Shown in pieces: positions 11,233 through 23,200 of a stretch of DNA of 64,000 nt; position 1 is the stretch's first letter, and each line of letters starts with the position of its first letter. Where the stretch lies: contig NC_053139.1 in NCBI RefSeq assembly GCF_016808335.1, positions 33,563,954-33,627,953 of the forward strand. Reading direction: 5' to 3'. The stretch is from Panicum virgatum. Lineage: Eukaryota; Streptophyta; Magnoliopsida; Poales; Poaceae. Under the pieces are notes generated by a model. That model made no database searches, was not told the origin of the DNA, and saw only the letters and a list, made by a program, of their open reading frames with translations. The position numbers and the translations under genes were made by a program.

Positions 11233-12243
11233 TCATGCTGCAGAGATGGTGCCTCTTTTTCGTCTGGGAATTAATTTTCATATTTATTTGGACGGTGCTC
11301 CTCTATTTTATGGGTTCGGTGTTTGTAGAAAGAGAGAAGGGATTCAGAGATCGTACCATGGTCCTCTGGAGATGATACCCATCCTCTTTCAGGGATCTGA
11401 ACTTGTTCTAGCCTAAGCAAATCTTTAACTTATTTATTTCATTTTTTCTTCGTTTCTTTTTTTTTCAATTTCTCAAAAAAATGAAAAGGAAAAAAAATGC
11501 AAGGGAACACAGAGTGCTTGCAGGAAACCTTAAGAAAAGTTGAAGAAATGGTGTCATCCTTCAGCAGTAGCTGAGATTCCTGTGGCATTCATGTGCCCTT
11601 GTAAATTAGCTCCAGTTGTCCTTGATCTGGCTATTGTCATTGTACTTGTGTCGAAAGTGTGTACATTTTATGGATCGTTCACTGGTTCTGTCGTGCCTTT
11701 GCTGATTAATGTGTTTACAACTTTAGTTTAGGTTCCATTTTTTCCGGATATCCTTTTTCCGGATTTTCAGCATCAGCTTAACACATGGTGCTGCCATATT
11801 CTACTGTTGCATTGATTTCTTATGGTGTCCAAATTCCAGTGGAGGCATCTATATTGGGTTGGTTTTATCCTTTTCTTCAGAATCAGCCAGTCATGTCAGG
11901 TTATTTCACTTGCATTTTTCTTGCACGAGTGTTGTTATTGTTATAGCACTGGTCTCAATTTTAGCTCGAGTGTGACTATAATATTTTCCGGAAGACATTA
12001 TAGGGTAGAAATTTATATCAGAAAAAAGGAGCAAGATATTTGGACTTGATAATTTCTGGTTTTTTTATTTATTTATTTATTTTCTAATACAGATATTGCC
12101 ATCTCCTGTGTTGTAATATACGGGGAGATACCTTATGCTCATATAATCCCCATTCTACTTCATGTTAATACATGTTTCTTGTCCAAAAGAAAAGTCCGTC
12201 ATGTGGTGTGTGTTTCTGTGGTGATCAGCTTGTTCTCAGCATA
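11233..12243 (+). other. BZR 3' UTR and downstream spacer
   Basis: T-rich sequence typical of a plant 3' UTR. ORFs here are short and unrelated to the gene. No AATAAA signal is clear enough to fix the poly(A) site. The segmental duplication begins at about 12244. Confidence 0.55.
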
Positions 12244-12612
12244 CAAAACCAGAATCTGAATAGCATGGCATCAATGAAGACAGAAGCAGCCGTCCTTGCA
12301 GGCTGATCACGAAAAAGTTCACGACTGGGGGCAGCTGAATCTGCACGACGCTAGACTGGTGCTCACGTGCAGCGTACACAAAAAGGCTTCGCTGCGGCCC
12401 TAAAATCGGGTCTCACCTCTCCTGAACTGTACTACTACATATTAATGCCATCATTCATACGGATTATTTGGGAAAACACGAGCAGAGCCGCCGGCAGCAG
12501 TACGATCCAGGGACTTTGTACGCTGCTGCCAGCTTCAGGTTCTCGCGACAGATGATCTCCGCCCCGTCTCCTCTCACGAAGACACTTTAGGAAGATATTA
12601 CTTATAAAGTTA

Positions 12613-12759
12613 TTCCCTCCGTTCTAAAATGTAGATCGTTTTGACTTTTCTAGATTCATAGTATTTGCTATGCATCTAGATATAGCGTATGTCTATATAC
12701 ATAGCAAAATATATGAATCTAAAAAAGTCATAACGACCTACATTTTGAAACAGAGGGAG
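12613..12759. mobile_element. Stowaway-like MITE, 147 bp, with empty site in copy B
   Basis: The termini TTCCCTCCGTTCTAAAATG and CATTTTGAAACAGAGGGAG are inverted repeats, flanked by TA (12611-12612 and 12760-12761). Copy B of the duplication lacks the element at the matching site (around 20625-20640), so insertion followed the duplication or B lost it cleanly. Confidence 0.88.
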
Positions 12760-13068
12760 TATAATATAATCAACATGCATCCAAAGGCTTTGCCTATCTG
12801 AAAGCAAGATGGTTCCAGCGTAGCAAATGGATTCAGAGTTCACTCTGGCACAGCAGCTGAACAAATGGACTCCCTTTCTTTCCTCACGAAATGCAGCCAT
12901 ATTTACAGCGTTTGCAGAGTGGTTTTGCGGTTCCAGGTACAACTGTTGGATGTGACAATGGCCGGCCAAGTGCGCACTTGCTTCATCACCAGCTAGGAAT
13001 TAAGGTAAAGAGGGCAAAGCGATTACCCCGAAACAATTCACCAGGTGGTGTATACTGTGTCGCAGAAA

Positions 13069-16000
13069 CTAAAGACAAGTGGCTTCCTTTTTGATCTTAT
13101 CGTATAATACAGATAAAGCTTTGTATAGAGTGGCAGCAGCAGGTGGCCTGGGCAGCGAGCCAAGAAGGATTTCTGATGCCTTAACTGGGCCGCAATAGAA
13201 TCGAACATTTACAAAGTCTCGAGTGGATACCACACTTCCATTCAGTGCGCAGCCCACAAAGGCACTTGCCAGAAAAACGAAGAACAAATAGTGACAAAAA
13301 GTAAAGCTTTTGCAGTACACCGCTACCAGAGTTTAAACAGATATGTTCATCATTGACATCTGACCTCAACAGTACAAAATTAGCAATCAAAATGAAAACT
13401 GGAAACACTGTGCTTCGTCCATCAATAATTAATGAAGCTGTGCACTGTATAGTACTATAATGCTGCAAGAATGAAGATAGCAAATGATGCTCAGTTTTGC
13501 TCCACTTAGCACTCACTATGTATGCCTACGCTAACAATGGTTCAACGTTCCTACAGCAACATATGTTGATTCATTAGATTATCTAGTTGTCCTCCGTCGA
13601 GGCAGCTATCTGTGGCATCAGACTACCTTTATTCAACTGCCTGGAAGTTGAAGCTCTTCAGAATCTGTTTTTAGCTGCCATAAGCAATCCAATTGGCCAC
13701 CATGGTGATCACATGGCTAAAGGTCTATGGACCACATTTTTTCCAGAAATAAAAATCTAGGTCTACACTATGCATGATTATAGAAAAGTGGACTCTTCAG
13801 GAATGTTAGAAATATGTGCTTCAAGAACAGTCGCAAATTACTTTCCACAAAAGAACTTAATGGCTGAATTCCCATTATAATCTTCAAATTCTGTTGAACT
13901 GAAGAGAACATGGAAGTATAGTGTCTGGTTGTTTGTCAGAAACATGCCGCTTGGACAAAAACTCACTAGTAAACAGATAGAACTGGATTAAAAAATTGAC
14001 AAAAATAGTGCAAGGGAGTTTACAACCAAGAAACGAGATTAATGCGAGTCAGTCAAGGAACTGTCAGCTTGTCACTAACGACAAAACCAGCTGTAATCTA
14101 TAAGCTTTGTCCTGTCTATTTTTTTTTTAAAATTACTGACTGGTGACCAGTATCAGGAACATTAGGAGTACTTTCCCTACAGCAATGTGGCCAAGTTGCA
14201 AAAGTTAAAAGAGGAAAATTCGTTAAATCATACCTTTGCTACAACTATACCCTCGCAGGGTTTTTTTTTTTTACTATATGTGTAACATGCAGCATAACCA
14301 CCATCACCAGCACGGAAATCAGCCTCTGCCGCTCGTCCAAGATGACCGGCAGAAGCACTAATACCAGCCCCAATTGACATATGTGCATTTCCACTGAAAG
14401 TTTTGATGGCATCTGTGTTCCTAAGAACAATAATGTAGTCAGCTAACTCGCCTCCAGCCTGAAAGGTACAAAATACAGACAAATGTTTCCAGTGTTAAGA
14501 AGGCATTAGTTATAATAAAAACTCAACTTTACTTGGTGAAACAGATCACCTGAACTCCATATCCAAGACCGCAAGTAGAGATGGCAGAAGGAGGGGACCA
14601 AGAACCATCAGCTCTGCGAGCAACCACTAGTCCAGTACCAATTTTGTATGTAAGCATCATTCCAACCTTTACCTCAGTGATTATTGCAAGCCCTTTTGCT
14701 TCTCTGAGAATTGAATCAGGGATTGACTTCTCAGCTTTAAGATCTCCTACCTGAATACAGCAAGCAAAGACCATTTCATGATTACATCCATATTAACTGC
14801 AAAATGAACAAGCAGCATGCCAGCCAAATAAAAAGACAAAAAGAGAGTAAACTTTACTGAGGTCCTGAGATTCTGAGAAGCATATGACTAGCTTATAAAT
14901 GGAATCAGCAAAAGAGTAAATACAAGATTGGAATATCTATGCAGTGCTTTAGCCATGCATCACTACAGCAGTAGTGTATTATAAAGGGGAAATGCGGATT
15001 TGAATGGTCTAATCATGGTGTTGACAAATGCTAAAAACAATAAGTTCATTTCTGGGGCGGTTTCCAAGATAATACATGGTTAGATCACTTACTTGTGTCC
15101 TAAGTTGGAGCAAATCTAAAGATAACTGCACAACAATAATGCTTGACATTTGAAGCAATCAAGACATTGTGAAAACTAGGATAAACGTTCCTGGTAACAA
15201 CTAGCCACAAATATACAAGGTTTCTTGAGAAGCTAGGCAGTAGGCACTGTGCTACAAGTTTGTAGAGAAAAATGTTTTGCCAAAATACTTGGGAAGCATG
15301 AATGCCACAATCAAATTTCCATTTCATGTAAAACATGAATGCCACAATCTAAAGATTTTAGATACAACTGTTGAAATTGATTATCTTGGAACAAAAAAAT
15401 CATACAGGACCAGGGTTTTTCTTTTTTGTATATGGTAGAGTTGCAAACTATTTATAGAAGTTTCAGCTAGTCTGGAGATTTGGGACTGTCTATAAGATTT
15501 ATTAACTGACAGCTAATGAATGGCATAGCATTGATACATACTGGTTGAGCAGAAAATGTGTCTGAAGAATCAAAGGCACAAGAACAAATGGTTTCTAGGG
15601 AAAACAATGAAATAATGAAGAACATCAGAGACAAAAGTGTATGACATACAATAGCCGTAGATGGAATTTGCAGCTTTGTAGATCTCATACTCCATTTTGA
15701 CCGCCCATGGGATGTTTATCCATGACCTCAAGGTGCTCAGGTCTGTCAAGTCTTGTGTTGGAAGTTGACAAGCACGACTGAACCGATTCATTATATAAGG
15801 CTGGATACACTCAAGCCGCACTCCACAAACATCACATACCCTTCGAGGATCTGAAGTCATGAATTTCGGGGGCATCAAGCTTCTACACTTTGAACAGCCA
15901 CCACAAAATATTCCACCACAAAATCGGCAGTGATGCCGAGTGCAAATTATTGGATGAAAACGTGCTCCACAAAGCATGCAAGAAGGGGCAGCACTATCAG

Positions 16001-16575
16001 GCAACCACTTTGATGGTTCAGTCCACCACAATATCAGAACCAACACTGATATCTTCAAGTGTTTGAGGCTTATCCTTCAAAGCCTCCTCAAGGAAAAAAA
16101 TCTGAAACCATAGACATGCCATGCTTCCCAAGATCAAATGATGCAATAGATATTATTTTATCTTTTCCTGCAATGATCATCTCAGAAAGCACATCCCACA
16201 TTGTCATCTCCAAATTTTCTTCATCAATATCCCACTGATATTCATCTTCTGGGAAGCATTCACTATTATAACCGAACCACTTTTGCCACTCCTCATGATC
16301 ATGTTTTGTCATTGGTGGAACAGAAGCAGGCACCCATATGCCTGTTTGCTCACAAAGTGAGAAACTATCATAGATGCTTTCTCTAGATTCCTTCGAGGTT
16401 GTCATCTCATCTATGGGATCCCCCGAATATTGGGTAGCCGTTGTTAAACCAGGTTGAATACTTTATGAAATGAGCGGAGTATCCGAAACTCGCAAGCATT
16501 GACAACATCAAGGCTTCCTTCCTTGAAATTTCTTTAAGGATGATCCTTTGCTCCTGGCTCAAATATGTGGGGGGC
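13069..16575 (-). pseudogene. FYVE-SYLF protein gene, copy A, decayed
   Basis: Exons matching copy B are exon 2 at about 15652-16575 (N-terminal conserved region and FYVE finger, RHHCRFCGG), exon 3 at 14550-14750, exon 4 at 14234-14458 and exon 5 at 13069-13265 (the last three make the SYLF/DUF500 lipid-binding domain). Exon 1 is absent. Lesions relative to copy B: a 2-nt loss at AGAGATGAG giving TGA at 16407-16409; one extra A in the run near 16095; a 5-nt shortfall near 16030-16045; a 9-nt loss removing the exon 2 donor near 15650; a 29-nt net insertion in exon 4; and the exon 5 acceptor changed from CAG to CAA (13266-13267). Exon 3 is intact. With six lesions and no start exon it cannot make the full protein. 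Confidence 0.9.
14245..14278. mobile_element. Tiny poly-T insertion with target duplication in exon 4 of copy A
   Basis: Copy B reads acaactatatgtg. Copy A has 24 extra bases (ccctcgcaggg, a T-run, then a) between two copies of ctata (14245-14249 and 14274-14278). A short tail-like T-run plus a target duplication suggests a severely 5'-truncated retroposon, perhaps a SINE end. The type is not certain. Confidence 0.6.
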
Positions 16576-16914
16576 CTGGTTTTTGCAAGAAACCATACCC
16601 ATAAATAATCTGGGTGACAATATACATACATACAGATAGCTTTCTGGAGGAATAATTATAACACAATCTATGCAAACTTAGCATCGCTCTATCATTGGAT
16701 ACGAAAATTTTGAAGTGTGCATACTGCATCACAAGATAAATCTTCACTCTGAACTTCTTATTAATGAAAATATAGAATGAGTTTCACACAAACTAAATGA
16801 CAAAGGGGCACTTTCGGAAGATATAAGAAAGTACGGAGCAAGTCCAGACACTGATCATGGGTTAGGACATAGGAATGCATTCATAAGAACATACATCCCA
16901 TGCTTCTAAACATA

Positions 16915-17804
16915 CATCACCTGCAATATATTTTGAATTGTAGATTTACATAGCTTAGCCTTGCAATATGGATCATTTCAAACTGAAAAGTTATGTTTCC
17001 AGTTGTTAATAATGATGTAGAAATTAGAGAAAATAAAAGTAGGGCACTCACAGGTTGTCCAAGGCAAGCAAAGGCGATTCCACCACACGTGGCAGACACG
17101 ATAACAACAAGGTCTGATATCAACCTACAATAATATTATAATATACATTTAACAATCAAGTTTACATGAAGGAAAGATTTTTCATTAATCGCCTCAAATG
17201 CTGAACACTTAGTAGCATACCTAAGGTCCAACTGCTGCACAGGGTATTTTGACTTTAGATTTGATATGATAAAAATATTATCCTGGAGTGAAGATTGGAG
17301 CAACACATAACTATTAGTAAACAAACGATAACAATATAACATCATGTCCTCAGCTCTGTGCCTGCATGTATGGTGCATATGCAGTAAACTGGCAGAAAAT
17401 AAAAAACAGTTTATGAACTATGTTGTGAATCCGTTTCCTATTCATTCATGGAGCAGATGGAACTGGAATTAAGCCTACAAATTGCTCAGGAAGCCCTCAC
17501 ACAGCCCCCAAATTATTATAGACCGCAACCAGAGTTGCAGCCAATCAGCCAAATCAACAAATCTGACAACACAATCGAGAACAATAATAGCAGCACCAAA
17601 ATAGAACTTGTTGTAATAACAGCATGTACCAGATTGGAACGATATTAATCCGCGATTATTTAACCACATCTCGTTGCATCACCAGATTATGCTGGCAAAA
17701 GTGCAAATCCATAACAGCCAGCCTAAACCATATCACCACATGCCACTAGAACACATAACAATATGTCGCATACAAGAAAGTAACCGCGAGGAGAAACAAG
17801 AATC
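16915..17804. other. Spacer with antiporter gene fragment
   Basis: Lies between the duplication edge and eIF1A. It contains the KEA exon pair (17052-17282). The rest, including the presumed 3' UTR of eIF1A near 17650-17804, shows no other gene. Confidence 0.55.
17052..17282 (-). pseudogene. Fragment of KEA-type K+/H+ antiporter (two exons)
   Basis: Minus-strand exon 17282-17221 encodes DNIFIISNLKSKYPVQQLDL. It runs in frame across a 96-nt GT-AG intron into exon 17124-17052, which encodes LISDLVV then SATCGGIAFACLGQPV. Both match the start of the membrane domain of plant KEA4/5/6-type antiporters, as I recall that family. Both exons have proper splice borders. The following exon (TGYLLAG... 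region) is not present, and the fragment lies just upstream of FYVE pseudogene exon 2. It is a captured or left-over genomic piece, with intron retained, so not retrocopied. Confidence 0.75.
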
Positions 17805-18239
17805 TTAGATCTTGTCGATGTCCTCGTCCTCGAACTGGATGTAGTCGCTGCCCTCCTCGCCGTCCTCGGGCCCGTCGACGTCGACTCCCTCGTTGAGCCT
17901 GAGCGTCTCGGGGAGCTCGCCGTAGGCCTTGAGCAGGCGGGCCTCGTCGTTCATGTACTTGAGGATGACGTCGGCCTTGTCGTCCTGATAGTCGCGGAGG
18001 CCGACGAGGACGATGTCGCCCGCCGCGATCCAGACCTTCTTGTGCATCTTGCCCCGGATGTGGCAGAGGCGGCGCGTGCCGTCGACGCAGATGGCCTCGC
18101 AGCGGCCGTTGCCGAGCATGCGGGTCACCTGCGCGTACTCCTGCCCGTCCTCCTTGAAGACGAGCTCGCGCTTGTCGTCGTCCGCCTCGTTCTTACCCCG
18201 CTTCCGGTTCTTGCCTCCCTTACCCTTGTTCTTCGGCAT
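17805..18239 (-). CDS. eIF1A: Eukaryotic translation initiation factor 1A
   Basis: An intronless 144-aa ORF, full length for eIF1A. The N-terminal tail is basic ([17 protein letters not shown]). The OB-fold follows (residues about 30-105: [12 protein letters not shown], the [16 protein letters not shown] strand region, [19 protein letters not shown]), and the acidic C-terminal tail ends in FEDEDIDKI. In the cytosol eIF1A binds the 40S A-site with eIF1 and promotes scanning and start-codon choice. Codons are strongly GC-rich, as in highly expressed grass genes. The start ATG has no upstream in-frame alternative of similar quality. The promoter has translation-gene motifs at 18469-18522. Confidence 0.97.
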   Translation of the reverse strand: MPKNKGKGGKNRKRGKNEADDDKRELVFKEDGQEYAQVTRMLGNGRCEAICVDGTRRLCHIRGKMHKKVWIAAGDIVLVGLRDYQDDKADVILKYMNDEARLLKAYGELPETLRLNEGVDVDGPEDGEEGSDYIQFEDEDIDKI

Positions 18240-18468
18240 CTTGGCGGTGGTGGAGGAGGTCGGCGAGACGAAACCCTAGGCGAGCGAGATCGAGGTGGGG
18301 AAAGGGGGCTGTGTGGCTTGCCAGTGGGTGGCGGCGCTGCGGGCTTGCGGCGGCAGGCGGGTGGCGGAGGCGGGCCGCGAGGAGGTGGCGGCGAGAGGCG
18401 GGGGTCTGGGGGCGGCGTCTGGGGATGGGCGGGTTGGGGCTGGAGCTGGACGGGCGGGGGGAGGTCGG

Positions 18469-18522
18469 CTATATAGTTAGGGTTTGCAGACTATTGGGCC
18501 GGGCTGCATCTCCTATTGGGCC
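18469..18522 (-). promoter_or_regulatory. eIF1A promoter: TATA, telo box, two Site II elements
   Basis: Minus strand, from gene outward: TATA-like CTATATAG at 18469-18476, telo box AAACCCTAAC at 18476-18485, and TGGGCC (Site II class TGGGCY on the + strand) at 18495-18500 and 18517-18522. A further AAACCCTAG lies in the 5' leader at about 18271-18279. Telo boxes with Site II elements are a known combination in plant ribosomal-protein and translation-factor promoters. Confidence 0.65.
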
Positions 18523-18916
18523 TCTTAGGCTCTGACGCAATCGGTTTATTTCGGGTTTTTCGGTTACCCGAGGACTAGAACCGAACTGACCCAGTTTAAT
18601 TCGGTTACTAAGAACCCGGAACCGAACTGATGACCGAATTTTTCGGTTTCGGGTATTTCGGTTCGGTTTTTGGGTATTTTAGTTTGGTTTAATATGCCCA
18701 CACTAACTGTTTGGTGGGTGCGGTGGCAAGTCTATAGCTGAGAAGCGAGGGGAAGAGGGAGAGGAGGGGGTCTGAGTGCTGTTGGATCTAGGGTTGGAGG
18801 TGGCTGGGATCGAGAGAGCCTCTGGATGAGCGGGGGAACTGATGGACACATAGAGTCGTGGCAAAGAAAAATAGTTTGTGTTCCATACGAAATTATCCTT
18901 CAAATTTTGTGTGGCC
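18523..18916. other. Spacer with a pseudo-repetitive CGGTTCGG tract
   Basis: 18540-18700 is rich in ggttcggttt and its complement, a composition seen in ends of hAT-like grass repeats. I cannot find element borders. 18720-18916 shows nothing assignable. Confidence 0.4.
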
Positions 18917-19008
18917 TTCCAATTACACGCACGATGACACCTCGAGTTAAAAGAGAAAAAAATTCCAATTACACGCACGAGGACACCTCGAGTTAAAAGA
19001 GAGAAAAA
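18917..19008. repeat. 46-bp tandem duplication at the MULE left edge
   Basis: The unit ttccaattacacgcacga...ctcgagttaaaagag occurs at 18917-18962 and 18963-19008 with very few differences. Each copy contains the 9-bp target sequence and the first bases of the adjacent MULE, so the duplication followed insertion. Confidence 0.75.
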
Positions 19009-19778
19009 ATCTACTTTACCTCTCTCAACTATTACGAAAGTCTAATTTTTTCACACAGCTATAAAATCAGGTATCTAGTCTCCTCCAAATATTAAAACCA
19101 TTTATTTTACCTCCTAGGGAGTTTCACAGGTGGTTTTTGCATTTTTTTAGATTTTTCTTTCTTATTCCTTTTTCACTCAATTGAGGTAGCAAATGTGGAT
19201 AAAAAATCATAAAAATTGGCATAGTGGTAGAGGAGATCACAGAGAACCCAATTTCACAATTTTTTTGAAGTTGAAACTAAACAAGTTTGAAATTTGAATT
19301 TAAAAAAAAATAAAGAAAGATTTCAAACTTCATTGAATTTTAAAAGCATCAAGATGAGCTCCATTTTTAGAAAATTTGAACTGTGTGATACATATTAGAG
19401 GTGCATCATTAGAAAAAAAATTCTGTATAGCAAATTTTTTTAAGTTTCTTAAGAAGGGTTAAATCTGAGCCAAATTTGATCATTTTTTATTTAGATTCAT
19501 AGAATTTAAAATCTATTTAAGAATTTGCATATTTATATTATGTGAAAATAAATCGAGAAGGTATAAAAAAATCTTTGAAAACAAATGGGAGGTAAAACTA
19601 GAGTTGGGGGAGAAAAGCGAGAAGGTATAAAAAAATCTTTGAAAAAATAATGTAAAATCATTGAGGGAGGTAAAACAAACGGTTTTGATAGTTGGGGGAC
19701 ACTCTATACCGGTTTTATAGTTGAGGGATGAAAATTAAATTTTTGCGGTAGTTGAGTGAGTGAAAGTAGACTTTTCCC
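19002..19778. mobile_element. Non-autonomous Mutator-like element (777 bp)
   Basis: Long inverted terminal repeats of about 105 bp: the left end (aaaatctactttacctc...ctcaactatt) matches the reverse complement of the right end (GGGAAAAGTCTACTTTCACTC...). They are flanked by 9-bp target copies ttaaaagag (18993-19001) and ttaaaagaa (19779-19787), one mismatch. The interior is AT-rich, non-coding and carries an internal repeat of aaggtataaaaaaatcttt. Size, long TIRs and 9-bp TSD fit Mutator. Confidence 0.85.
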
Positions 19779-19787
19779 TTAAAAGAA

Positions 19788-20261
19788 CCGAGAGTCTGAA
19801 GCCATGTAATTGCAGTCCTTGTGCATGCTCGGGGCACAGAGTGTGACCGACTCTGGAGAAGCATTAAAATTGAGGAAATATTGAAGACCTCGGTCAATAT
19901 TGACTAGGCAAAAACTAACAGAACATGTAGATTATAATATGTATATTAATGAATAAATTCATATGAACTTATATCTAGGAATGCACGACTATATTACTAA
20001 TAACAAAAATATGAGAATGTGGGCATGACCTATAAATCTTTATATCCTAATTCAATAATTTACAAGCTCTTGATAAGAGTCCAGTTCTCAGAAATTTTTA
20101 TCCTTTCCTCTTGGACCCTCGGATTTTAGAAACATTATTTTTCTGCTGGGTGCCAACAATATTTTTCTATCACACCAAACCAGCACCAGTCACCAGCAGT
20201 AATTTTTTCTCACAACAAATCAGCACTGGCCACCAGCCGCAGCAAACAAAACAGAATGTGC
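19788..20261. other. AT-rich spacer
   Basis: No gene, RNA or element borders recognised between the MULE and duplication copy B. Confidence 0.5.
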
Positions 20262-23200
20262 AAAACCAGAATCTGAATAGCATGGCATCAATGAAGATAA
20301 AAGCAGCCGTCCTCGCAGGCTGTCCATCACGAAAAATTCACGACTGAGGGGTCAGCTGAATCTTCCCGACACTGGACTGGTGCTCATGTGCAGCGTACAC
20401 AAAAAGGCTTCGCTACGGCCATAACATCGGGTCTCACGAACTGTACTACTACATATTAATGCCATCGTTCATACGGATTATTTGGAAAAACACGAGCAGG
20501 GCCGCCGGCAGCAATACGATCCATGGCCTTTGCACGCCGCTGCCAGCTTCAGGTTCTCGCGACAGATGGTCCCCGCCCCGTCTCCTCTCACGAATACACT
20601 TTAGCAGGACTCGAGGAAGATATTACTTATAATATAATCAAAACATGCATCCAAAGGCCTTGCTTATCTGAAAGCAAGATGGGTCCAGCGTAGCATATGG
20701 ATTCAGAGTTCACTTTGGCACACCAGCTGAACAAATGGGCTCCCTTTCTTTCCTCACGAAATGCAGCCATATTTACAGCATTTACAGTGGTTTTGCGGTT
20801 CCAGATACATCTGTTGGATGCGACAATGGCCGGCCAAGTGCGCACTTGCTTCATCACCAGCTAGGAATTAAGGTAAAGAGGGCAAAGCGATTACCCCGAA
20901 ACAATTCACCAGGTGGTGTATACTGTGTCGCAGAAACTAAAGACAAGTGGTTTCCTTTTTGATCTTATCGTATAATATGGATAAAGCTTTGTATAGAGTG
21001 GCAGCAGCAGGTGGCCTGGGCAGCGAGCCAAGAAGGATTTCTGATGCCTTAACTGGGCCGCCATAGAATCGAGCATTTACCGAGTCTCGAGTGGATACCA
21101 CACTTCCATTCAGTGCGCAGCCCACAAAGGCACCTGAAAGAAAAACGAAGAACAAATAGTGACAAAAAGCAGAGCTTTTGCAGTACAACGCTACCAGAGT
21201 TTAAACAGATATGTTCATCATTGACATCTGGCCTCAACAGTACAAACTTAGCAATCAAAATGAAACATGGAAACACTGTGCTTCGTCCATCAATAGTTAA
21301 TGAAGCTGTGTGCACTGTATAATACTATAATGCTGCAAGAATGAAGATAGCAAATGATGCTCAGTTTTGCTCCACTGTAGCACTCACTATGTATGCCTAC
21401 GCTAACAATGGTTCAACATTCCTACAGCAACATATGTTGATTCATTAGATTATCTAAGTGTCCTCCATCGAGGCAGCTATTTGTGACATCAGACTACCTT
21501 TGAAGCTCTGCAGAATCTGTTTTCAGCTGCCATAAGTAATCCAATGTGGACACCATGGTGACCACATGGCTAAAGGTCTATGGACCACAATTTTTCCAGA
21601 AATACAAATCTCGGTCTACACTATGCATGATTATAGAAAAGTGGACTCTTCAGGAATGTTAGAAATATGTGCTTCAAGAACAGTCGCAAACTACTTTGCA
21701 CAAAAGAATAAATTAATGGCTGAATTCCCATTGTAATATTCAAATTCTGTTAAACTGAAGAGAACCAGGAAGTATAGTGTCTGATTGTTTGTCAGAAACA
21801 TGCTGGTTGGACAAAAACTCACCAGTAAACAGACAGAACTGGTTGAAAAAGTTGAAAAAAAAATAGTGCAATTAGTAATTCTTAACTTATATTTTATGGC
21901 ATATTTTTAAATCCACTGTGATATAAAGAGTTTACAATCAAGAAATATGAGATTAATGCGAGTCAGTCAAGGAACTATCAGCTTGTCACTAACGACAAAA
22001 CCAGTTGTAATCTATAAGCTTTGTCCTGTCTTTTTTTTTAATTGCTCACTGGTGACCAGTATCAAGGAACAATAGGAGTACTTTCCCTACAGCAATGTGG
22101 TCAAATTGCAAAAGTTAAAAGAGGAAAATTCGTTGAATCATACCTTTGCTACAACTATATGTGTAACATGCAGCATAACCACCATCACCAGCACGGAAAT
22201 CAGCCTCTGCCGCTCGTCCAAGATGACCAGCAGAAGCACTAATACCAGCCCCAATTGACATATGTGCATTTCCACTGAAAGTTTTGATGGCATCTGTGTT
22301 CCTAAGAACAATAATGTAGTCAGCTAACTCGCCTCCAGCCTGAGGTACAAAATACACACAAATGTTTCCAGTGTTAAGAAATCCTTAGTTATAATAAAAA
22401 CAAAACTTTACTTGGTGAAACAGATCACCTGAATTCCATATCCAAGACCGCAAGTAGAGATGGCAGAAGGAGGGGACCAAGAACCATCAGCTCTGCGAGC
22501 AACCACTAGTCCAGTACCAATTTTGTATGTAAGCATCATTCCCACCTTTACCTCAGTGATTATTGCAAGCCCTTTTGCTTCTCTGAGAATTGAATCAGGG
22601 ATTGACTTCTCAGCTTTAAGATCTCCTACCTGAATACAGCAAGCAAAGACCATTTCATGATTACATCCATATAAACTGCAAAACGAACACGCAGCATGCA
22701 TCCAAAAAAAAAGAGTAAACTTAACTGAGGTTCTGAGATTCTGAGAAGCATATGACTAGCTTATAAATGGAATCAGCAAAAGAGTAAATACAAGACTGGA
22801 ATATCTATGCAGTGCTTCAGCCATGCATCACTACAGCAGTAGTGTATTATAAAGGGGATATGTGGATTTGAATGGTCTAATCATGGTGTTGACAAATGCT
22901 GAAAAACAATAAGATAAGTTCACTTCTGGGGCAGTTTCCAAGATATATTAACTGCTGAACTTATGTATCTCTACTTGCGGTCTTAGATCAATTACTTGTG
23001 TCCTAAGGTGGAGCAAAGCTTATGTATGTCTAAAGATAACTGCTGAACAATAATGTTTGACATTTGAAGCAATCAAGACATTGTGAAAACTAGGATAAAC
23101 GTTCATTGGTAATAACTGCCCACAAATATACAAGGTGCCTTGAGAAGCTAGGCGGTAGGCACTGTGCTACAAGTTTGTAGAGAAAAATGTTCTGCCAAAT

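Larger units (their letters stand above)
12244..16914. repeat. Segmental duplication, copy A
   Basis: Nearly the same sequence recurs in direct orientation at 20262-24887. It starts at caaaaccagaatctgaatag and ends at tgcttctaaacata. The block covers the 3' UTR, exons 2-5 and most of intron 1 of a FYVE-SYLF gene. Similarity ends abruptly at 16914 (then catcacctgc) and 24887 (then gggaaaagtcc). Confidence 0.9.

Noticed and set aside
18540..18700. CGGTTCGG-rich tract as a third hAT-like element
   Set aside because: Composition is similar, but no GGATGGCA end or target duplication was found.
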